DNA of 64,000 bases from Paracidovorax wautersii (lineage in GTDB: Bacteria > Pseudomonadota > Gammaproteobacteria > Burkholderiales > Burkholderiaceae_C). The translations under genes were made by a program, and so were the position numbers. A model generated the notes under the pieces. It was not told where the DNA came from, did no database searches, and saw only the letters and a list, made by a program, of their open reading frames with translations. Location: contig NZ_FONX01000014.1 in NCBI RefSeq assembly GCF_900113035.1, positions 40,995 through 104,994 on the forward strand. Direction: 5' to 3'. Positions 1-8,585 of the stretch are shown piece after piece (position 1 is the stretch's first letter; the number at the start of each line of letters is the position of its first letter).

Positions 1-45
1 TTCGGCCAGCTTGCCGCGGTTGTTGGATGCAAGAACGAGTTTCAT
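1..45 (-). CDS. rdgB: XTP/dITP diphosphatase RdgB, N-terminal 15 residues only
   Basis: The first 15 codons of a minus-strand gene that leaves the window at position 1. They read MKLVLASNNRGKLAE, the characteristic N-terminus of the Ham1/RdgB family, which hydrolyses non-canonical purine nucleotides such as XTP and dITP. GGAG lies just upstream of the ATG. The gene follows rph at short distance on the same strand, an arrangement common in proteobacteria. The rest of the protein is outside the window. Confidence 0.85.
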   Translation of the reverse strand, partial: MKLVLASNNRGKLAE

Positions 46-90
46 GGGGTTTTCGGCTCCTGGCCCAGGCAGTGCCTAGGCATTCAGCTA

Positions 91-837
91 TTATTTTTGT
101 AGCGAATGCTGCTGCAGCGCGGCCAGCTCGCCAATGCCCTTTTCGGCCAGGGCCAGCAGCTGGTCCATCTCCTGGCGCGTGAAGGCCGCGCCTTCGGCCG
201 TGCCCTGCACCTCAACGTAGTGCGCCACGCCCTGCGCGTTCACGGTCATCACCACGTTCATGTCGGTGTCGCAGGCCACGTCCTCGACGTATTCGAGGTC
301 CAGCACCGGCTGGCCCTGCACGATGCCGACCGAGATGGCGGCCAGCGGCGCGGTGATGGGCGAGGCCTGCAGCTTGCCGGCCGCGATCAGCGTGGCGACC
401 GCATCCTGCGCGGCCACCCAGGCGCCGGTGATGGCTGCGGTGCGCGTGCCGCCGTCGGCCTGGATCACGTCGCAGTCGAGCTGGATCGTGCGCTCGCCCA
501 GGGCCTTGAGGTCGAACACGGCGCGCAGGCTGCGGCCGATGAGGCGCTGGATCTCCTGCGTGCGGCCGTTCTGCTTGCCGCGGGCGGCCTCACGGTCGCT
601 GCGGGTGTGCGTGGAGCGCGGCAGCATGCCGTATTCGGCCGTCACCCAGCCTTCGCCGCTGCCGCGCTTGTGCGGCGGCACGCGCTCTTCGACCGAGGCG
701 GTGCACAGCACCTTGGTGTTGCCGAACTCGATCAGCACAGAGCCTTCGGCGTGCATGGTGTAGTGGCGGGTGATGCGCACCGGACGCAGCTGGTCGGCGG
801 CGCGGCCACCGGGGCGGGCAGCGGAAGTTGGGGTCAT
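91..837 (-). CDS. rph: Ribonuclease PH
   Basis: A 248-residue phosphorolytic 3'-5' exoribonuclease that trims tRNA 3' ends. It matches RNase PH throughout: the early [20 protein letters not shown] segment, then [31 protein letters not shown] and the [20 protein letters not shown] stretch. An upstream in-frame ATG would add 19 residues rich in Cys and Pro that the family lacks. The ATG at 837 gives the normal length of about 240-250 residues. It is followed by rdgB on the same strand, so the two are probably co-transcribed. Confidence 0.95.
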   Translation of the reverse strand: MTPTSAARPGGRAADQLRPVRITRHYTMHAEGSVLIEFGNTKVLCTASVEERVPPHKRGSGEGWVTAEYGMLPRSTHTRSDREAARGKQNGRTQEIQRLIGRSLRAVFDLKALGERTIQLDCDVIQADGGTRTAAITGAWVAAQDAVATLIAAGKLQASPITAPLAAISVGIVQGQPVLDLEYVEDVACDTDMNVVMTVNAQGVAHYVEVQGTAEGAAFTRQEMDQLLALAEKGIGELAALQQHSLQK

Positions 838-993
838 GGAAGGGGTTCTCTGCAGCGGGGAATGGGGCGCCCGGAAACACCGGGCACAAGACAAAGCGGG
901 AGGGCGGACAGCCGACGACGCCGCGATCGCGACCAGTCGCTACCGGCTTCGGCCCAGACGCCGATTCTCGCCTGCCTGACGGACTGCGCGCTG

Positions 994-1024
994 AGAACGT
1001 GGTCACGATCTCCCGGGGATCGCG
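994..1024. repeat. Copy 1 of a dispersed ~32-bp repeat
   Basis: Plus-strand AGAACGTGGTCACGATCTC followed by a GGGGATCGCG block. A near copy in the same orientation lies at 63923-63954, at the other end of the window (about 27 of 32 positions match). This copy is in the 196-bp gap between the PP2C gene and rph, where nothing else is evident. The nature of the repeat is unknown; it could be an IS end or a short intergenic repeat family. Confidence 0.5.
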
Positions 1025-1033
1025 CTCACGCTC

Positions 1034-1945
1034 CTAGAGCTTGCGCGCCGCCGAGCGGCGGATAGCCTCGTTGATCTCGGCGATGGAGCGCTCGATGGCC
1101 GCGTCGTCCAGATCGTCCAGCAGCAGGCCCTCGGGCGCGCCGCCCTGGATGGTGGAGGCGAAGGCGTCGTCGCCCAGGCTGGCGGTGCTCACGCTGAAAG
1201 TGGAGCCGAAGGCATCGGGCGTTTCCCATTCCAGGGCCAGCGCGGTCACGTTGTCGCTGGCGCTGCCGGCCTTGCGCAGCGCGTCTTCGACCAGATCGGG
1301 AACGGCCACGTCCACCGTCTGGCGCCCCAGCAGGCGCGCGATGTGGGCGTCGTCGAGCGTGCCCCAGAGGCCGTCCGAGCAGAGCAGGATGCGGTCGCCC
1401 TGCTCCAGCAGCACCGGCCCGGCGCGGTCGTAGATCGGCTTGGCGGGCGAGCCCAGGCAGGTGAAGAGCACGTTGCGGTTGGTGATCGCCCGCTCGAAGA
1501 GCGGCCGGGGCGCATCGCCCAGCTCCAGGTAGGAATGGTCGCGGGTGCGCGCCAGCACCGCGCCGTCGCGCACGAAGTAAAGGCGCGAATCGCCGCAATG
1601 CACCCAGCTGGCCCGCCCGGCCTGCACCACCGCGGCCACCAGCGTGGTGCGGGGCGAGTCGGCCAAGCCGCGCTCGCTCGCGTGCTTGAGGATGGCTTGG
1701 TGCGCCTCCAGCAGGGCCATGGCCAGAAAGGCCTGCGGGTCGGCCAGCGCCGGCTGCGCCTCGCGCTGGAACAGGGCCGACACGGTCTGGATGGCGATCT
1801 GCGCGGCCACCTCGCCGTCGGGGTGCCCACCCATGCCGTCGGCCAGCACGAACAGGCCCGAGGCGCGCGTGTAGCAGTAGCCCATGCGGTCTTCGTTCTT
1901 CTCGCGCCCACCGCGCCGGCTGATCTGGAAGACGGAGAACTTCAT
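1034..1945 (-). CDS. PP2C-family Ser/Thr protein phosphatase
   Basis: A 303-residue soluble metal-dependent phosphatase. The PP2C metal-binding motifs are all visible: NEDR near residue 18, LADGMGGHPDGE at about 35-46, HCGDSRLYF in the middle, CSDGLWG, and SDNVTAL near the C-terminus. The start is the ATG at 1945, whose ATGA overlaps the stop of the kinase gene by 4 bp, so the two are translationally coupled. An upstream in-frame start would add 67 low-quality residues encoded inside the kinase gene. Its substrates probably include the kinase encoded upstream. Confidence 0.9.
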   Translation of the reverse strand: MKFSVFQISRRGGREKNEDRMGYCYTRASGLFVLADGMGGHPDGEVAAQIAIQTVSALFQREAQPALADPQAFLAMALLEAHQAILKHASERGLADSPRTTLVAAVVQAGRASWVHCGDSRLYFVRDGAVLARTRDHSYLELGDAPRPLFERAITNRNVLFTCLGSPAKPIYDRAGPVLLEQGDRILLCSDGLWGTLDDAHIARLLGRQTVDVAVPDLVEDALRKAGSASDNVTALALEWETPDAFGSTFSVSTASLGDDAFASTIQGGAPEGLLLDDLDDAAIERSIAEINEAIRRSAARKL

Positions 1946-2958
1946 TGGGCCTTCGCGCCGGCCGGGTTGGTCTGGCTCGGCTTGGGCCCGCTGCGCCGGG
2001 CATCGCCCACCAGCGAATCGATCTGCATGCGCATCTTCTCGCCCAGGCTGAGCCGGGTGTAGCGGCGTTCGCCCTCGCGGCTGAGTTCCTTTTGCAGCGC
2101 GAAGACGGACTGCGGCCGCGAGAGCGGGTCCAGCGCCATGCACCACTCGACCACCTCGATCAGGTTGTCCGAATAGATGCCGCGCAGCTTGGTGAGCGCC
2201 TGCGCGAGCCGGTCGGTGTCCTTGCGCTGCGGCGCATCGGTGGGCGGAAAGCCCTGCATGCAGGCATAGATGCAGGCGCCGATGGCGTAGATGTCGGTCC
2301 AGGGGCCCATCTGCGTGTCGCGGCGGTACATCTCGGGAGCCGCGAAGCCCGGGGTGTACATGGGGCGGATGAAGTTGCCTTCCTTGGAGAGCACTTCGCG
2401 CGCCGCGCCGAAGTCGATCAGCACGGCCTTGTTGTCGTCGGTGATGAAGACGTTGGCCGGCTTGATGTCCAGGTGCAGCATCTTGTGCTGGTGCACGATG
2501 CGCAGCCCGCGCAGCACCTCGTCGAACAGCGGGCGGATGGTCGATTCGCGGAACACCTTCTTCGTGTTCAGGTCGCGCGCGGTGATGATGAAGTCCTGCA
2601 GGGTCGCGCCCTCCAAGTAGTTCATCACCATATAGACGGTCTCGTTCTCGCGGAAGAAATTCAGCACGCTGACGACCGAGGCGTGCGAGATCTGCGCGAG
2701 GGAGCGCCCCTCCTCGAAGAAGCTCTTGAGCCCCAGGCGGTAGAGCGAGAGCTTTTCGGGCTGCACCTTGGGCAGCAGCTGGCCCGGTTCACGGGTGGCG
2801 AGCGACGAGGGGAGGTATTCCTTGATGGCCACTTGCTGGCCGTCGGCGTCGGTGGCCAGATAGACCACGCCGAACCCTCCGGCGGACACCTTGCGGACCA
2901 CGCGGTAGCCGCCGATGGAGGTGCCGGGAGGCAGGGGTGCCGGCTTGATCTTGGACAT
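1942..2958 (-). CDS. Eukaryote-like Ser/Thr protein kinase
   Basis: A 338-residue Hanks-type kinase. The glycine loop VSAGGFGVVYLA lies near residues 24-35, the ATP-anchoring lysine in VAIKEYLP near 46, the catalytic loop HLDIKPAN near 162-169 and DFGAAR near 182. The catalytic loop reads HLD rather than HRD, so it is a non-RD kinase. The family's usual APE motif is present as FAAPEMY. No transmembrane helix or PASTA sensor domain is seen after the catalytic domain, so it is probably cytosolic. It heads an operon with the PP2C phosphatase (4-bp overlap) and is divergent from yicC with a 73-bp gap. Confidence 0.88.
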   Translation of the reverse strand: MSKIKPAPLPPGTSIGGYRVVRKVSAGGFGVVYLATDADGQQVAIKEYLPSSLATREPGQLLPKVQPEKLSLYRLGLKSFFEEGRSLAQISHASVVSVLNFFRENETVYMVMNYLEGATLQDFIITARDLNTKKVFRESTIRPLFDEVLRGLRIVHQHKMLHLDIKPANVFITDDNKAVLIDFGAAREVLSKEGNFIRPMYTPGFAAPEMYRRDTQMGPWTDIYAIGACIYACMQGFPPTDAPQRKDTDRLAQALTKLRGIYSDNLIEVVEWCMALDPLSRPQSVFALQKELSREGERRYTRLSLGEKMRMQIDSLVGDARRSGPKPSQTNPAGAKAQ

Positions 2959-3031
2959 ATTCTGCGATGAAGACTCGGGCACGAATCGGAACCGGGATAA
3001 TCGCGCGTTTGCAGCAACCACCGAGAGTCCC

Positions 3032-3940
3032 ATGGCAGTTTACAGCATGACCGGATACGCCAGCGCCCAGCACGGAGCGTCTGCCGCAGGCGCCGAAACC
3101 GACGCGCCGACGCGCCGCCTGGGTATCGAGATCCGATCGGTCAACAGCCGTTTTCTCGACCTGTCCTTCCGCCTTTCCGACGAGCTGCGGGCCCAGGAGC
3201 CCGCGCTGCGCACCCTGCTCACCGCCAAGCTCAAGCGCGGCAAGGTCGAGGTGCGCGCCTTCATCGAAGACGAAGGCAACGGCAGCCTGCCCGACCCCGC
3301 TCCCCGGCTGCTGCAGCGCCTCAACGGCATGCAGGACGCCGTCAAATCCTGGCTGCCCCAGGCCGCGCCCCTGAGCGTGGCCGATGCGCTGCGCCTGTGC
3401 GCCAGCTTCTCCGGCCCGGCGCAGGACTGGTCCGAAGCCCTGCCCCCGCTGGCCGAGCAAGCCCTCAAGGCCTTGATGACGGCCCGCGAACGCGAAGGCA
3501 AGCGCCTGGCTGCCATGCTGCAGGACCGGCTGGACCAATTGCGCGCGCTGGCCAAGCAGGCCGTGCCGCTGGTGCCGCAGCTGGTCGAGCAGCACCGCCA
3601 GCGCTTCCTCGACCGCTGGAACGAGGCCCTGGCCCACGCCGACGGCAAGATCGCCGCCGAAGCCGCGCAGGACCGGGCCCTGACCGAAGCCACGGCCTTC
3701 GCCATCCGCATCGACGTGGCCGAGGAAGTCACACGGCTGCAATCGCACCTCGATGAAATCGAGCGCCTGCTGAAAAAGGGCGGCGAGATCGGCAAGCGCC
3801 TGGACTTCCTCATCCAGGAACTGCACCGCGAAGCCAACACCCTGGGCTCGAAATCGGCAGCCCTCGAACTCACCCGCATCAGCGTGGACATGAAGGTGCT
3901 CATCGAGCAGATGCGCGAGCAGGTCCAGAACATCGAGTGA
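3032..3940 (+). CDS. yicC: YicC/YloC-family endoribonuclease
   Basis: A 302-residue protein starting MAVYSMTGYASAQ, the hallmark N-terminus of YicC-family proteins. The C-terminal DUF1732-type part has DVAEEVTRLQSHLDEIERLL and ends with the conserved EANTLGSKS and MKVLIEQMREQVQNIE segments. Family members act as endoribonucleases in RNA turnover. The ATG at 3032 is preceded by a GAGAG-type ribosome site; upstream in-frame codons lie in the divergent promoter region. It sits 40 bp before gmk, the usual partner. Confidence 0.92.
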   Translation: MAVYSMTGYASAQHGASAAGAETDAPTRRLGIEIRSVNSRFLDLSFRLSDELRAQEPALRTLLTAKLKRGKVEVRAFIEDEGNGSLPDPAPRLLQRLNGMQDAVKSWLPQAAPLSVADALRLCASFSGPAQDWSEALPPLAEQALKALMTAREREGKRLAAMLQDRLDQLRALAKQAVPLVPQLVEQHRQRFLDRWNEALAHADGKIAAEAAQDRALTEATAFAIRIDVAEEVTRLQSHLDEIERLLKKGGEIGKRLDFLIQELHREANTLGSKSAALELTRISVDMKVLIEQMREQVQNIE

Positions 3941-3980
3941 TGGATAATCCTGATTTGATAGCAGCTAGCGCAGACGCCGT

Positions 3981-4601
3981 ATGGACTATCCCGGAAATCT
4001 CTTTGTAGTGGCGGCCCCCAGCGGGGCCGGCAAGTCGAGCCTGGTCAAGGCCCTGCGCGAGCTCGACTCGCACGTGCAGCCCTCGGTCTCGCACACCACG
4101 CGCCCGCCGCGCGGCCAGGAAAAGCACGGCCGCGAATACTTCTTCACGTCCGACCAGGAATTCGACGCCATGGTCGCGGCCAACGGCTTCGTCGAATGGG
4201 CACACGTGCACGGCCGCCGCTACGGCACCTCGCGCAAGGCCATCGAAGAGCGCGTGGCCCAGGGCGCCGACGTGCTGCTGGAGATCGACTTCCAGGGCGC
4301 GATCCAGATCAAGCAGGCCTTCGCCAACGCGGTGCTGATCTTCATCCTGCCCCCCAGCTGGGAAGAGCTGCGCTCGCGCCTGGAGCGGCGCGGCGAAGAC
4401 GCGCCGGACGTCATCGAACTGCGCCTGGCCAACGCCGCCTCGGAGATGGCCCAGGCCCAGAAATTCGACTTCGTTATAATCAACGAGTTGTTCGAGCGTG
4501 CGGTCTTCGACCTGAAGACCATTGTTCACGCACAGCGCCTGAAGTACGCGGCCCAACGCAGAGCCCGCGCCGACATCTTCGAGTCGCTCAACATCACCTG
4601 A
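3981..4601 (+). CDS. gmk: Guanylate kinase
   Basis: A 206-residue cytosolic enzyme that phosphorylates GMP to GDP. The P-loop [11 protein letters not shown] is at residues 12-22, followed by the GMP-binding [19 protein letters not shown] segment, and the length is typical. It is followed after 24 bp by rpoZ and then spoT. This links GDP supply, the RNA polymerase omega subunit and (p)ppGpp metabolism in one cluster. Confidence 0.96.
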   Translation: MDYPGNLFVVAAPSGAGKSSLVKALRELDSHVQPSVSHTTRPPRGQEKHGREYFFTSDQEFDAMVAANGFVEWAHVHGRRYGTSRKAIEERVAQGADVLLEIDFQGAIQIKQAFANAVLIFILPPSWEELRSRLERRGEDAPDVIELRLANAASEMAQAQKFDFVIINELFERAVFDLKTIVHAQRLKYAAQRRARADIFESLNIT

Positions 4602-4625
4602 TTCCCACTTTTTCGAGAAACATCC

Positions 4626-4829
4626 ATGGCCCGCATCACCGTCGAAGATTGCCTCGAGCAAATCCCCAACCGCTTCCAACTGGTGCTCGCGGCCACCTAC
4701 CGTGCGCGCATGCTGAGCCAGGGCCACGCCCCGCGCATCGAAAGCCGCAACAAGCCCGCCGTCACGGCGCTGCGCGAAATCGCCGAAGGCAAGGTGGGCC
4801 TGGAAATGCTCAAGAAGGTGCCCGGCTGA
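4626..4829 (+). CDS. rpoZ: RNA polymerase omega subunit
   Basis: A 67-residue omega subunit starting [20 protein letters not shown] and containing the conserved [17 protein letters not shown] segment. Omega binds and stabilises the beta' subunit and forms part of the ppGpp site. It is in the gmk-rpoZ-spoT cluster and is followed by a strong bidirectional terminator hairpin. Confidence 0.97.
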   Translation: MARITVEDCLEQIPNRFQLVLAATYRARMLSQGHAPRIESRNKPAVTALREIAEGKVGLEMLKKVPG

Positions 4830-4866
4830 TCGCCTCGAAGCGCTAGCCCCTTGCGGGGCTGAAGCC

Positions 4867-4896
4867 AAAAAGCACCGCATTGCGGTGCTTTTTTTT
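4867..4896. terminator. Intrinsic terminator between rpoZ and spoT
   Basis: A-run, then AGCACCGCA / TTGCGGTGCT stem, then eight T residues. A smaller AGCCCC-TTGC-GGGGCT hairpin lies just before it (4845-4860). It would end most gmk-rpoZ transcripts, so spoT, which starts 43 bp later, probably also has its own promoter. Confidence 0.85.
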
Positions 4897-4938
4897 GCCT
4901 GGAATACCCAGCCCTCGATGGCAGGCTACATTAAAGGC

Positions 4939-7209
4939 ATGACTGCGGTGTTGAACAAAACTTCTGTTTCCGATGGACTGCCGAGCGAAAGCCCGGGCAG
5001 CGCCAGCCCGTCCGCAGCGGCAGCCAACGCGGCGGCGGCCAGTTTCGCAGCGCTGGTGGACAGCCTCGACTACCTGGACCCCGCCAGCATCGAGCAGGTA
5101 CGCCAAGCCTACCGGTTTGCCGACCAGGCGCACCTGGGGCAACTACGCAGCAGCGGCGAGCCCTACATCACGCACCCCATCGCCGTCACCGCCCAGTGCG
5201 CCACCTGGAAGCTCGACGCCCAGGCCCTGATGGCCGCCCTGCTGCACGACTGCATGGAAGATTGCGGCGTCACCAAGGCCGACCTCATCGAGCGCTTCGG
5301 CGCGCCGGTGGCAGAACTGGTGGACGGCCTGACCAAGCTGGACAAGCTGCAGTTCAACACCCGCGAAGAGAACCAGGCCGAATCGTTCCGCAAGATGCTG
5401 CTGGCCATGGCGCGCGACGTGCGCGTCATCCTCGTCAAGCTGGCCGACAGGACGCACAACATGCGCACCCTGTCCGACATGCCGCGCAGCAAGTGGGGCC
5501 GCATCTCCTCCGAGACGCTGGAGATCTACGCCCCCATCGCCCACCGCCTGGGCCTGAACCAGACCTACCGCGAGCTGCAGGACCTGGCCTTCCGCCACCT
5601 GCACCCCTGGCGCTACGCCACCCTCTCCAAAGCCGTCAACAAGGCCCGCAACCGCCGCCGCGACATCGTCCAGAAGGTGCAGAACGAGGTCGATGCCGCC
5701 TTCGCGCGCATCCACATGAAGGTGCGCCTGGCGGGGCGCGAGAAGACCCTCTACGCCATCTACCAGAAGATGGACCTGAAGCACCTGAGCTTCGCCCAGG
5801 TGACGGACATCTACGGTTTCCGCGTGATCGTGCCGACGGTGACCGACTGCTACACCGCTCTGGGCGTGCTGCACCAGATGTACAAGCCGGTGCCAGGCCG
5901 CTTCAAGGACCACATCGCCATCGCCAAGCTCAATGGCTACCAGTCGCTGCATACCACGCTGGTGGGCCCCTCGGGCGTGAACATCGAGTTCCAGATGCGC
6001 ACCGAGGAAATGCACGTGGTGGCCGAAGCCGGCGTGGCCGCGCACTGGCTCTACAAGGCCCAGGACGATGAAGGCACGACCGCCGAACGCCTGGGCACAA
6101 AATGGCTGCAGTCCCTGCTGGACATCCAGAACGAGACCCGCGACGCGGCCGAGTTCTGGGACCACGTCAAGGTGGACCTGTTTCCCGACGCGGTCTATGT
6201 GTTCACGCCCAAGAGCCAGATCATGGCCCTGCCCCGCGGCGCGACGGTAGTGGACTTCGCCTACGCCATCCACAGCAACGTCGGCGACCGCACGACGGCG
6301 GCCAAGATCAACAACGAACAGGTGCCGCTGCGCACGGAACTGAAGAACGGCGACGTGGTGGAAATCATCACCGCGCCGGTCTCCACGCCCAACCCGGCCT
6401 GGCTGGGCTTCGTGCGCACCGGCCGGGCACGCTCGAAGATCCGCCACTATCTCAAGACGCTGGCCCATACCGAATCCGCCAGCCTGGGCGAAAAGCTCCT
6501 GACCCAGGCTCTGCGCGCGGAGGGCCTCGAACAGCTGCCGGACGAGCAGGAGAACCACGCCCTCTGGGAAAAGCTGCTGCGCTTCACCGGCAACCGCACC
6601 CGGGTCGAACTGATGACCGACATCGGCCTGGGCAAGCGCATCGCCGGCATCGTCGCCAAGCGGCTGGTCGTGCTGATGTCCGAATACGGCCACCGGCCCG
6701 ACGCCCTGCTGCTGACGCGCGAGCGCTACAGCTCGCACGAGAACCTCTCGCAAGGCGGGCTCACGTTGGATGGCAGCGAGAACGCCTCGGTCCAGTACGC
6801 GCACTGCTGCCGCCCCGTGCCGGGCGACCCCATCGTCGGCTACCTCGGCAAGGGCGAAGGCCTGGTGGTGCACAACAGCGCCTGCAGCGTGGCCAAGAAG
6901 CTCCAGCACAAGGACAGCGAACGCTTCATCGCCGTGGATTGGGCCGACGAGCCCACCCGCCTCTTCGAGACGGGCATCGTGGTGACGATCTCCAACGGCA
7001 AGGGCGTGCTGGCGCGTATCGCGGCGGAGCTGGCCAGCTCCGAAGCCGACATCGTGCACGTCGAAATGGACGACGCCGTGGCCATGGACACGACCGACCT
7101 GCGCCTCGTCGTCGCGGTGCGCGACCAGGCCCACATGGAAACCGCGCTGCGCAACCTGCGCCGCACGCAGGCCGTGCTGCGCGCTTTCAGAATATTGCCC
7201 CAGGGCTGA
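4939..7209 (+). CDS. spoT: Bifunctional (p)ppGpp synthetase/hydrolase SpoT (RelA/SpoT family)
   Basis: A 756-residue enzyme making and degrading (p)ppGpp. The N-terminal HD hydrolase domain contains ALLHDCMED near residues 101-108. The synthetase domain contains DIYGFRVIVP, LNGYQSLHTT and an RFKD motif near residue 321. The RxKD form is typical of bifunctional SpoT/Rel rather than monofunctional RelA. A TGS domain (FTPKSQIMALPRGATVVDFAY) and a C-terminal ACT domain follow. The ATG at 4939 was chosen because the upstream in-frame ATGs lie in or next to the terminator. The gene converges on greB, with 35 bp between them. Confidence 0.94.
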   Translation: MTAVLNKTSVSDGLPSESPGSASPSAAAANAAAASFAALVDSLDYLDPASIEQVRQAYRFADQAHLGQLRSSGEPYITHPIAVTAQCATWKLDAQALMAALLHDCMEDCGVTKADLIERFGAPVAELVDGLTKLDKLQFNTREENQAESFRKMLLAMARDVRVILVKLADRTHNMRTLSDMPRSKWGRISSETLEIYAPIAHRLGLNQTYRELQDLAFRHLHPWRYATLSKAVNKARNRRRDIVQKVQNEVDAAFARIHMKVRLAGREKTLYAIYQKMDLKHLSFAQVTDIYGFRVIVPTVTDCYTALGVLHQMYKPVPGRFKDHIAIAKLNGYQSLHTTLVGPSGVNIEFQMRTEEMHVVAEAGVAAHWLYKAQDDEGTTAERLGTKWLQSLLDIQNETRDAAEFWDHVKVDLFPDAVYVFTPKSQIMALPRGATVVDFAYAIHSNVGDRTTAAKINNEQVPLRTELKNGDVVEIITAPVSTPNPAWLGFVRTGRARSKIRHYLKTLAHTESASLGEKLLTQALRAEGLEQLPDEQENHALWEKLLRFTGNRTRVELMTDIGLGKRIAGIVAKRLVVLMSEYGHRPDALLLTRERYSSHENLSQGGLTLDGSENASVQYAHCCRPVPGDPIVGYLGKGEGLVVHNSACSVAKKLQHKDSERFIAVDWADEPTRLFETGIVVTISNGKGVLARIAAELASSEADIVHVEMDDAVAMDTTDLRLVVAVRDQAHMETALRNLRRTQAVLRAFRILPQG

Positions 7210-7244
7210 CCGCTCCCTCCAGAGGACCGACGGCCGGAGCGCCT

Positions 7245-7820
7245 TCAGGTCGCAGGCGCGGCCGGATCGGGATAGCGGACTGACAGCACCTCCAGCGTGC
7301 GCGTGCCGCCGGGCGTCTGCAGCGCGACGGCGTCGCCCTCGCGCGCCTTGAGCAAGGCACGCGCCACGGGTGAGATCCAGCTGACTTCCGACCGCCCGTT
7401 GTCCGCCTCGTCCACGCCCAGGATGGTGATGGTGCGTTCGGCGCCTTCGTCGTCCGCATACGTCACCGTGGCGCCGAAGAAGATCTGGTCGGAACCCGCA
7501 TGCACGGACGGGTCCACCACCTCCGCGATTTCCAGCCGCTTGGTCAGAAAGCGGATACGCCGGTCGATTTCACGCAGGCGCTTCTTGCCGTAGAGATAGT
7601 CGCCGTTCTCGGAACGGTCGCCGTTGCTCGCGGCCCAGTGGACCACTTCCACGACCCGCGGCCGCTCGTTGTCCATCAGATCCAGCAGTTCGGAGCGCAG
7701 CCGGGCATAGCCGGCCGGCGTCATGTAGTTCTTGCTGCCCGCAGGCAAAGGGGCGGCAGCGACTTCGTCGCCGTCGTCCTCGACCGCTGCATCGTTCTCT
7801 TTGGTGAAAGCCTTGCTCAT
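7245..7820 (-). CDS. greB: Transcript cleavage factor GreB
   Basis: A 191-residue transcription elongation factor that reactivates backtracked RNA polymerase by stimulating cleavage of the 3' RNA end. The N-terminal coiled-coil domain runs from YMTPAGYARLRSELLDLM through SNGDRSENGDYLYGKKRLREIDRRI, which is GreB-like (YLYGKKRLRE). The C-terminal FKBP-like domain contains GATVTYADDEGAERTITILG and SPVARALL. The first 25 or so residues are an acidic/alanine-rich extension. Confidence 0.93.
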   Translation of the reverse strand: MSKAFTKENDAAVEDDGDEVAAAPLPAGSKNYMTPAGYARLRSELLDLMDNERPRVVEVVHWAASNGDRSENGDYLYGKKRLREIDRRIRFLTKRLEIAEVVDPSVHAGSDQIFFGATVTYADDEGAERTITILGVDEADNGRSEVSWISPVARALLKAREGDAVALQTPGGTRTLEVLSVRYPDPAAPAT

Positions 7821-7952
7821 ATCCTGTGACCTGTCTCAATCGCTGCGCCGATTCTCATGCTGCCGGCCCTCGATCCAAAGCGGACAACGGGGCACAGCCC
7901 CGACCCGCTAGGAGCCGATGCACGCGCGCACACGAACGGCATTGTGTGTCGG

Positions 7953-8126
7953 TCATTGATAGGGCGGAGGATCCTGCACCGGCTTGTCTCCGCCGGGGCT
8001 GGCCGGTGGATCGTCCACCTCCGGCGAAGGCACCCACTGCGGAGAAGGCGGCATTTCGATGGGAGGAACCGGCTGGGGCTGGCCGCCGGGGTTGGGCATG
8101 GGAACCGACATCTGGAATGTGGACAT
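7953..8126 (-). CDS. Small proline-rich protein of unknown function
   Basis: A 57-residue ORF starting MSTFQMSVPMPNPGGQPQPV and continuing with PPIEMPPSPQWVPSP and a PPPYQ C-terminus. About a third of residues are proline. The ATG at 8126 has a fair GAGG-type ribosome site (CGAGGCGATGCC). It lies alone between greB and the tRNA-Arg remnant. No family was recognised. The remaining 240 bp to attL show no gene. Confidence 0.5.
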   Translation of the reverse strand: MSTFQMSVPMPNPGGQPQPVPPIEMPPSPQWVPSPEVDDPPASPGGDKPVQDPPPYQ

Positions 8127-8340
8127 GGCATCGCCTCGTTTCAGTGAAGCTTCCAAGTTAAACCCACCCGAAGAGCCCCCCGTGACAGCCAATGCCGCGA
8201 CCTCGGAGGCGGGCGCTGGCCCACACAAGCACTTTGCCAGTGCAGAGACCCGGCACGCACATCAATCACGCGAAAGGGGGCACCGCGAGAAACTGCGCAA
8301 TCGCCTGGAGCGCAAACCGCAAAAGGCGACGCACAACGGA

Positions 8341-8373
8341 AAAAGCCCTAGAACATTTCTGTTCTAGGGCTTA
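8341..8373 (-). terminator. Original host terminator of the tRNA-Arg gene
   Basis: On the minus strand an AGCCCTAGAAC / GTTCTAGGGCT stem with a six-base loop is followed by a T-run. This is the host tRNA's own terminator, now stranded at the left prophage end. The copy after the intact tRNA (59905-59940) keeps the outer AGCCCT/AGGGCT base pairs and flanking CACAACGGAAAAA but has a different inner stem. Confidence 0.8.
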
Positions 8374-8424
8374 CCGTTTGGTGCGGCTGGCAGGAATCGA
8401 ACCCACGACCCCTTGGTTCGTAGT
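8367..8424. repeat. attL: attL: 58-bp direct repeat at the left prophage end
   Basis: A perfect 58-bp direct repeat of 59934-59991. It contains the 3' 45 bases of tRNA-Arg(ACG), including the CCA end (minus strand, 8380-8424). At 8425 the sequence diverges from the tRNA, so this copy is a dead tRNA fragment. With the integrase next to the other copy this defines a phage integrated in a tRNA 3' end. Confidence 0.95.
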
Positions 8425-8518
8425 TTTGCTTCTGCACCTAAGTCATTGATTTAACAAGCACATGAGCCGTCCGCTTCCACCTGACCGTGCTCTGTCATGT
8501 ACAGCGTTTCGGTGGGCA

Positions 8519-8537
8519 ATCCCCCAAAAGTCCCCGC
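8519..8537. promoter_or_regulatory. Candidate integrase arm-type sites, left arm
   Basis: Two tandem CCCC-containing units about 11 bp apart (ATCCCCCAAAAGTCCCCGC). The 16 bases TCCCCCAAAAGTCCCC recur exactly at 59845-59860, inside the other prophage end. Paired short repeats flanking the core at roughly 70-95 bp are what tyrosine-integrase arm sites look like. The function is inferred. Confidence 0.5.
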
Positions 8538-8585
8538 TAATCTTACGATTCCGCCTGCTGATCCGCACTGCTGAGTCGTGAAAGA

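Noticed and set aside
5143..7134. A 663-codon minus-strand ORF opposite spoT
   Set aside because: Shadow of spoT. The protein is low-complexity Val/His/Gly/Ala-rich and the spoT domains are complete on the other strand.
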